Assembly (NCBI RefSeq): GCF_000702165.1
Contig: NZ_JNKU01000004.1
Coordinates: 1-64,000 of the forward strand
Direction: 5' to 3'
Length of the DNA: 64,000 nt
Source of the DNA: Sharpea azabuensis DSM 18934
Lineage (GTDB): Bacteria; Bacillota_I; Bacilli_A; Erysipelotrichales; Coprobacillaceae
The notes under the pieces are model-generated. The model saw only the letters and a list, made by a program, of their open reading frames with translations. It had not been told where the DNA came from and did not search any database. Positions 58,762-64,000 of this stretch are shown here, one piece after another (the first letter of the stretch is position 1; every line of letters begins with the position of its first letter). Made by a program: the position numbers and the translations under genes.

Positions 58762-58807
58762 ATTTACATTCTTGCTAATATAAATTATAATATTAGCAAG
58801 AATGTAA
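58762..58807 (+). promoter_or_regulatory. abiE promoter inside a perfect 19-bp inverted repeat
   Basis: TTTACATTCTTGCTAATAT (58762-58780) and its exact inverse (58789-58807) flank 8 bases. The promoter TTTACA, 17-base spacer, TATAAT (58785-58790) lies in it. AbiEi antitoxins bind inverted repeats at their own promoter, so this is the likely operator. Confidence 0.85.
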
Positions 58808-58821
58808 AAGGCGGTGAGAGA

Positions 58822-59400
58822 ATGAAAGGAGTAATGGATTCTAAAAAAATTGAGGTTTTGAATGTTAAAAAATTAAAGAATGTGAATGTATCGAGACAGT
58901 CTATTTATAATTTTATAAAAAAGAATTGTATGGAAAAAGTTGGCCCAGGTATTTATATTTCAAAAGATGTGTTGGAAGATGAAGCTTATGTTTTATCACA
59001 GCGTTGCCCAAAAGGAGTTATTTCTCATGATGATGCCTTATATTATTATGGTCTGGTTGATCGAGAACCTTTTGTGCATTGTATTACAATTTATAGTGGA
59101 TATAATCCTTCTGCTCTAACAAACTCTGGTTATAAGGTTTATACCGTGAAAAAGGGACTTTTAGATTTAGGAAAGACTAAAATCACAAATCAATTTGGTC
59201 ATGAAATCCCAATGTATGATTTGGAAAGAACAATTTGTGATTTAGTGAGAAGTAGACGTAATTTCGAAATTCAGGATTTTAATATGGCGATTAAAACTTA
59301 TTTACAAAGAAATGATAAGGATCTTAATCGTTTAATGGTGTATGCAAAAGCATTTCGAATTGAAAAGATAATTAGACAATATATGGAGGTTTTATTGTAA
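58822..59400 (+). CDS. abiEi: AbiEi-type antitoxin
   Basis: 192 residues. N-terminal winged helix (VSRQSIYNFIKKNCMEKVGPGIYI) and the AbiEi C-terminal domain with ISHDDALYYYGL and MYDLERTICDLVRSRR. It represses its own operon and counters AbiEii (type IV). The frame opens at 58753, inside the operator; GGTGAG before ATG at 58822 sets the start. The stop overlaps the toxin start (TAATG). Confidence 0.85.
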   Translation: MKGVMDSKKIEVLNVKKLKNVNVSRQSIYNFIKKNCMEKVGPGIYISKDVLEDEAYVLSQRCPKGVISHDDALYYYGLVDREPFVHCITIYSGYNPSALTNSGYKVYTVKKGLLDLGKTKITNQFGHEIPMYDLERTICDLVRSRRNFEIQDFNMAIKTYLQRNDKDLNRLMVYAKAFRIEKIIRQYMEVLL

Positions 59401-60239
59401 TGTATTTAACTCCAGCACAAATAAAAGGTAGAATTAAAAATGTCGCCAAACAAAATGAATCGGATCCTATAACTTTGTTACGTATTTATATGATGGAGCG
59501 TTTTCTTGAAAGAATAACGTATTCTAAATATAAAGACGATTTCATTGTTAAGGGTGGAATCTTGGTTACTTCTATGATTGGTATATCGATGCGATCGACT
59601 ATGGACATTGATACAACAATACGTAATTTTGATTTAACAAAAGAAGAAACTACAAGAATTATAAATGAAATTAAAGATATTTCTCTTGATGATCACATTG
59701 AATTTATCTTAAATGATATATCTGAAATCATGGACAATATGGAGTATCCAGGAATAAGAATTCATATGAATTCAAAATTAGAAAATTTAATAGTGCCAAT
59801 CAAAATAGATATATCAACAGGTGATGTGATTACACCTAGAGAAGTAAGATATGAATATCCGTTGTTGTTAGAAGACAAATCAATACAACTCTGGTCATAT
59901 AATTTAGAAACAATACTTGCAGAAAAAATTCAGACAATTCTTTCTAGAGGATTGTTGAATACACGTATGCGTGATTTTTATGACATAACGACTTTATTTA
60001 ATCGTTATAAGGATTCGATAAACTATAATGATTTATCATTGGCATTTGATAAAACATGTAGAAAAAGAGAGACACTTTCTTTATTGGAGCATTATGAAGA
60101 AATATTATGCTCAATAAGTGAAGATTCAACATTGCAGAATTTATGGAAAAATTATTGTCGCAAATATAAATATGCTAGTCATATTGAGTTTTCTACAAAT
60201 TTAGAAATAATAAAACAATTAGTGAGTAAAATGCTATAA
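59400..60239 (+). CDS. abiEii: AbiEii-type nucleotidyltransferase toxin
   Basis: 279 residues. Nucleotidyltransferase motif KGGILVTSM, RSTMDIDT, then a conserved KIDIST and LAEKIQTI motif, the pattern of AbiEii/AbiGii toxins. Related toxins modify tRNA 3' ends and abort phage growth. Coupled to the antitoxin by a one-base overlap. It lies next to an IS30, consistent with an acquired defence island. Confidence 0.85.
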   Translation: MYLTPAQIKGRIKNVAKQNESDPITLLRIYMMERFLERITYSKYKDDFIVKGGILVTSMIGISMRSTMDIDTTIRNFDLTKEETTRIINEIKDISLDDHIEFILNDISEIMDNMEYPGIRIHMNSKLENLIVPIKIDISTGDVITPREVRYEYPLLLEDKSIQLWSYNLETILAEKIQTILSRGLLNTRMRDFYDITTLFNRYKDSINYNDLSLAFDKTCRKRETLSLLEHYEEILCSISEDSTLQNLWKNYCRKYKYASHIEFSTNLEIIKQLVSKML

Positions 60240-60439
60240 ATTGAGTGAAACAATATTTTAATTGTATGTATTTTTAGAATGAAATGGTTTGTATTCAATA
60301 TGTACTTACAGTGACTCCAAAATGAGTGCAGAATATACATAAAAGATTTGGAATAAAAAATTATACCAGATTGCAAATAGAAATTGGAAATAAGGAAAAG
60401 TACCTTATTGTTAAATGTAATTGGAAATTAGGTTCAATA

Positions 60440-60470
60440 AAAGTCTGACAATGTATTGCCAGACTTTTTA
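60440..60470 (-). terminator. Terminator after the small membrane gene
   Basis: AAAGTCTG and CAGACTTT, with inner CAAT/ATTG pairs, form the stem; T-rich on both strands. The 200 bases before it (60240-60440) hold nothing I can identify. Confidence 0.7.
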
Positions 60471-60675
60471 CTACTTACGTTTAAATACAAGAAAGAGATG
60501 ATCACACCATAATGCAATGAGAATAAGAGGTCGACTGAAGACTGTAAAGCGATAAAAGTTAGAAAAGAAGACATCAAAATTTCTCAAATAGTATTCATAT
60601 GCGAAATGGTCAAACAGATAGAATGCAATAAATATGATGGAAGCTATGATGAAGAATAGGCGATGTTTTTTTCAT
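60471..60675 (-). pseudogene. Small membrane protein gene with +1 frameshift in an A7 run
   Basis: Starting at ATG 60675 with GGAG upstream, the first two codons MKK are followed by a run of seven A. With six A the frame would continue as KKHRLFFIIASIIFIAFYLF and on for 67 residues to TAG at 60471, two membrane segments in all; with seven it stops after 21 codons. It may be a broken gene, a sequencing error, or a gene rescued by polymerase slippage. It lies 67 bases after the activase gene. Confidence 0.6.
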
Positions 60676-60742
60676 AAAGACTCTCTCCTCTCTAAGAAAA
60701 TATTACCATAGCTGAAAAAATAGCCAGCTTATCATATGTGAC

Positions 60743-61639
60743 TTAGAAAAAACAATCAATGCCCTGATCAGTGAAGATTTGTTGGTAGGAAAGAAGGTCT
60801 TCGGGATGTAAGGCTTTTGTATTCTCGTAGGCATAATTGCGGTGAAGCAATTGATATTTCTTTTCACCCATTTGATGGAATGGTAAGAGCTGGACTTTCT
60901 TTAAGCCTAATTCTTTTAAGTATGTAGCAATTAACTTTGCATCGTCTAAAGAATCGTTGAAATGAGGAATAACAGGTATCCGAGGGAGGATTTCAATGTG
61001 TTGTTCAATAGCCCATTTGAGATTCTTTCTGATAAGCTCATTACCAACCTTTGTTCCTGCTTGATGTTTTTTAGAATCGGCATGCTTGATATCAAAGAGT
61101 AATAAATCAAACATCTGTGCTAATTCATGAAAGAGATCTTCTGGCACATATCCTGTTGTTTCAATCGCAAGATGAAGATTGTACTTTTTCAAGGCAGGAA
61201 GTAATTCACGTAGGAAATCAGGCTGACTCATGCCTTCACCACCGGATATCGTAATACCCCCACCGCTCTCTTCATAGAAAGGCAAGTCTTGAAGACAGAT
61301 TGCAACAACCTCCTCAACACTCTTATATTCCCCTTCATTACTTAAGGCATGTCCAGGACAATTCTTCACACATTCTAGACAACCGATACATTTATTGAAA
61401 TCTACATGTATGCATTGATCCTGATGTGTTAATGCATGCGTAGGACAAAGTTGAATACAATTGAGACAATGCAGGCAGTCTTCTTGATGATAGAGAATCT
61501 GAATCTTTGCTAGCTGGCTTTCTGGGTTTGCACACCATTGGCATCTTAAAGGACAACCTTTTAAGAATAGCGTTGTTCTGATACCAGGGCCATCATGAAT
61601 ACTGAATTTTTGTATATTAAATAAGATACCTTTACTCAT
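60743..61639 (-). CDS. Glycyl-radical-enzyme activating protein
   Basis: 298-residue radical-SAM enzyme: CxxxCxxC motif GCPLRCQWC at about 29-37, then two ferredoxin-like 4Fe-4S clusters (CLHCLNCIQLC; CIGCLECVKNC) as found in the activases of GCVE-type glycyl-radical enzymes, and GGITISGGEG for SAM. It places the glycyl radical on the divergent enzyme next to it. A promoter lies 23 bases upstream. Confidence 0.92.
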   Translation of the reverse strand: MSKGILFNIQKFSIHDGPGIRTTLFLKGCPLRCQWCANPESQLAKIQILYHQEDCLHCLNCIQLCPTHALTHQDQCIHVDFNKCIGCLECVKNCPGHALSNEGEYKSVEEVVAICLQDLPFYEESGGGITISGGEGMSQPDFLRELLPALKKYNLHLAIETTGYVPEDLFHELAQMFDLLLFDIKHADSKKHQAGTKVGNELIRKNLKWAIEQHIEILPRIPVIPHFNDSLDDAKLIATYLKELGLKKVQLLPFHQMGEKKYQLLHRNYAYENTKALHPEDLLSYQQIFTDQGIDCFF

Positions 61640-61661
61640 AAACTGTTTCTCCTTCGCAATT

Positions 61662-61690
61662 ATTGTAGCAGTTAGACGGTAAAGAGTAAA
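61662..61690 (-). promoter_or_regulatory. Promoter of the activase gene
   Basis: Minus strand TTTACT (61685-61690), 17-base spacer, TACAAT (61662-61667). Confidence 0.6.
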
Positions 61691-61820
61691 TATAAACTTA
61701 CGAATGAAACTGAAATATAATTTATATGAAATATAATATTGACTAATTTCTGAATGATGCTACGATATAGTTGTAGAAGAAAGTGATATGTATTTCAAAT
61801 GAAATTAAAAGGAGAAGCTT

Positions 61821-64000
61821 ATGGAAAACAAAGAACACTTTGGTCAGCTTACTGATCGTATGCAAGCATTCCGTGAAGAAGTACTTGATGAACGCCCTTA
61901 TATTGATGAAGAGCGTGCAATGATTGTCACAAAGGTTTATAAAGAAAATGAATATAAGCCTAGAGTGCTTTTAAGAGCCTTGATGTTAAAAGCTATTTTA
62001 GAAGAAATGACAATCTATATTGAAGATAAGACATTGCTTGTGGGAAATCAGGCAAGAAAAAACAAGAATGCCCCAATCTTCCCTGAATATACAATGGAAT
62101 TTGTGATTGATGAATTGGATAAGTTTGAAAAACGTGATGGTGATGTTTTCTATATTACCGAAGAAACAAAAGAGAACTTAAGAAGTATTGCGCCTTTCTG
62201 GAAGAATAATACGCTAAGAGATCGAGGGATGAACCTTTTACCAGAGTGTGTGCAGGTCTTTATGGAAACGGGTTTCTTTGGCATGGAAGGCAAGCTGAAT
62301 GCCGGTGATGCTCATCTTGCGGTTAATTATGAAAAGGTTCTGAAATATGGTCTTAAAGGCTATGAAGAAAGAGCTAGAAAACTGCAGTCACAACTTGACC
62401 TATGTGAACCTGATGCGATTGATCAAAATGTTTTCTATAACGCTGTCTTAATAGTCCTTGAAGCCGTTCATACTTTTGCCTTACGTTATAGCCAGCTTGC
62501 GAAAGAGATGGCAGAAAAGGAAAACAATGAAAAGAGAAAAGCAGAACTCTTAGAAATCAGTCGCATTTGTCAGAAAGTGCCTTATGAACCAGCCGATACA
62601 TTCTATGAAGCTATGCAGTCTGTCTGGTTTATTCAGTTGATTCTACAGATTGAATCAAATGGCCATTCTCTTTCTTATGGTCGCTTTGATCAATATATGT
62701 ATCCTTACTACAAACATTCAGTACTTGAAAAACAAGACATGACAAAAGAAGAAGCCTTAGAACTCCTATCTAACTTATGGATTAAGAGCCTTACTATCAA
62801 TAAAGTCAGAAGTCAGTCCCATACATTATCAAGTGCAGGAAGTCCAATGTATCAGAATGTCACTATTGGCGGACAGACGACTGATCATCATGATGCTGTT
62901 AATGAACTCTCTTTCACAGTATTACAATCCATTGCCCAAACAAGATTAACACAACCAAACTTAACGGTACGTTATCATAAGAATCTCAATCCAGTTTTCT
63001 TTGATGAATGTATTGAAGTTGTGAAGTTAGGATTTGGTATGCCCGCTTTCAATAATGACGAAATCATTATTCCTTCATTCATTGAAAAAGGTGTCAAGGA
63101 AGAAGATGCCTATAATTATTCAGCGATTGGCTGTGTTGAGACGGCTGTACCTGGTAAATGGGGATATCGTTGTACGGGTATGAGTTATATGAACTTCCCT
63201 CGTATTCTTCTTTGTGCCATGAATAATGGTATTGATATGACAAGTGGCAAGAGATTTACTAAGGGCTATGGCTACTTCAAAGATATGACTAGTTATGAAG
63301 AACTGATGAAGGCATGGGATTTAACGGTTCGTGAATTGACACGCTATTCAGTGATTACTGAAAATGCGATTGATAAGGCTAGTGAAAGAGATGTTCCTGA
63401 TATTCTCTGTAGTACATTGACGGATGATTGTTTAGGACGTGGTAAGACGATTAAAGAAGGTGGTGCTGTTTATGACTTTATCTCTGGGTTGCAGGTGGGT
63501 ATTGCGAATATGGCTGACTCTCTTTCGGCAATCAAGAAGCTAGTCTTTGATGAAAAGCGTATCACACCGGCCCAGTTATGGGACGCAATTGTCGATGACT
63601 TTAGTTCACCAGAAAATCAGAAGATCCAGGATATGCTTATTCATGATGCACCAAAATATGGCAATGATGATGATAGTGTTGATGAGCTTGTAGTAGAAGC
63701 ATATGATAGCTATCTTGATGAAATGAAGAAGTATAAGAATACACGTTATGGTCGAGGACCTATTGGTGGTGTACGTTATGGTGGAACATCTTCTATTTCT
63801 GCCAATGTCGGCCAAGGTATGGGTACTATGGCCACACCGGATGGTCGTCATGCTCATGAACCATTAGCTGAAGGCTGCTCCCCTGCTCATAATGCCGATC
63901 AGAATGGACCAACAGCAGTCTTCAAGACGGTTTCCAAACTACCAACCCATCTTATTACAGGTGGCGTCCTACTTAATCAAAAGATGACCCCAATAATGCT
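61821..64000 (+). CDS. Glycyl-radical enzyme (glycerol dehydratase/PFL2 group), 3' end outside window
   Basis: 726 codons seen of an expected 780-850. Motif YSAIGCVETAVPG holds the thiyl Cys at residue 438 and Glu at 440, the GCVE type of dehydratases and decarboxylases; pyruvate formate-lyase itself has a Cys-Cys pair. The glycyl loop lies beyond the window. AGGAG precedes the ATG. The substrate (glycerol, hydroxyproline, choline, isethionate or other) cannot be settled from the part seen; no microcompartment genes are visible. Confidence 0.92.
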   Translation, partial: MENKEHFGQLTDRMQAFREEVLDERPYIDEERAMIVTKVYKENEYKPRVLLRALMLKAILEEMTIYIEDKTLLVGNQARKNKNAPIFPEYTMEFVIDELDKFEKRDGDVFYITEETKENLRSIAPFWKNNTLRDRGMNLLPECVQVFMETGFFGMEGKLNAGDAHLAVNYEKVLKYGLKGYEERARKLQSQLDLCEPDAIDQNVFYNAVLIVLEAVHTFALRYSQLAKEMAEKENNEKRKAELLEISRICQKVPYEPADTFYEAMQSVWFIQLILQIESNGHSLSYGRFDQYMYPYYKHSVLEKQDMTKEEALELLSNLWIKSLTINKVRSQSHTLSSAGSPMYQNVTIGGQTTDHHDAVNELSFTVLQSIAQTRLTQPNLTVRYHKNLNPVFFDECIEVVKLGFGMPAFNNDEIIIPSFIEKGVKEEDAYNYSAIGCVETAVPGKWGYRCTGMSYMNFPRILLCAMNNGIDMTSGKRFTKGYGYFKDMTSYEELMKAWDLTVRELTRYSVITENAIDKASERDVPDILCSTLTDDCLGRGKTIKEGGAVYDFISGLQVGIANMADSLSAIKKLVFDEKRITPAQLWDAIVDDFSSPENQKIQDMLIHDAPKYGNDDDSVDELVVEAYDSYLDEMKKYKNTRYGRGPIGGVRYGGTSSISANVGQGMGTMATPDGRHAHEPLAEGCSPAHNADQNGPTAVFKTVSKLPTHLITGGVLLNQKMTPIM

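Overview
This 64 kb window is chromosomal DNA of an AT-rich low-GC Gram-positive bacterium and it contains the replication origin. The order rnpA-rpmH / dnaA-dnaN / S4 gene-recF-gyrB-gyrA / serS / tadA-SRP RNA-dnaX-recR-tmk-holB-ricT is the classical Firmicutes origin neighbourhood. Codon and base composition, a LevR-type PTS activator with its own sigma-54, and the lack of sporulation genes in view suggest the Erysipelotrichia (Catenibacterium/Coprobacillus-like). That placement is inference from gene content, not from a marker search.

Left arm (1-34 kb, almost all minus strand). At the edge is the start of a probable ISL3-type transposase. Next come an old-yellow-enzyme flavoprotein with a MerR regulator, a TagO-like glycosyltransferase with an added extracytoplasmic domain, a divergent MupG muramidase, a DUF2812 protein, a HAD phosphatase, MreB, a DUF1146 protein and a GNAT enzyme. 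A replication/translation block follows: rsmI, a tRNA methyltransferase, ricT, holB, tmk, recR, dnaX. A LysR regulator faces a flavodoxin and a cysteine-less Spx-like gene. Then come tadA, the SRP RNA, a plus-strand TetM-like GTPase fused to a Rae1-like nuclease, a decayed AAA-ATPase gene, serS, gyrA, gyrB, recF, the S4 gene, an inserted phosphodiesterase-fold membrane protein, dnaN and dnaA. One perfect and one perfect intragenic parS palindrome, plus two one-mismatch copies, are spread over 6-20 kb.

Origin (32.4-34.26 kb). Two clusters of DnaA boxes flank dnaA. Gene direction switches here, minus to the left and plus to the right, as expected for two forks leaving this point.

Right arm (34-64 kb, mostly plus strand). 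It holds rpmH, rnpA, yidC, jag, an MFS transporter, mnmE and small membrane proteins; a PRD-only protein and a metallophosphoesterase on the minus strand; a lysine-riboswitch operon (ACT-only protein, dapA, dapB, lysA); and a DeoR regulator. A sigma-54 module follows: rpoN, a transposase relic, a LevR-like activator, a -24/-12 promoter, a mannose-family PTS (IIA, IIB, IIC, IID) and a SIS-domain sugar-phosphate deglycase candidate. The accessory tail contains a HAD phosphatase, an unknown membrane-anchored protein, a decayed ATPase end, an intact IS30 element, an AbiE toxin-antitoxin pair with its promoter inside a 19-bp inverted repeat, a small membrane gene broken or slipped at a run of seven A, and a divergent glycyl-radical activase and glycyl-radical enzyme. 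The last gene runs off the window.

The core genes look ordinary. The most unusual items are the GTPase-nuclease fusion, the compact sigma-54 sugar module, the stand-alone ACT protein, the cysteine-less Spx and the A7 frameshift gene.
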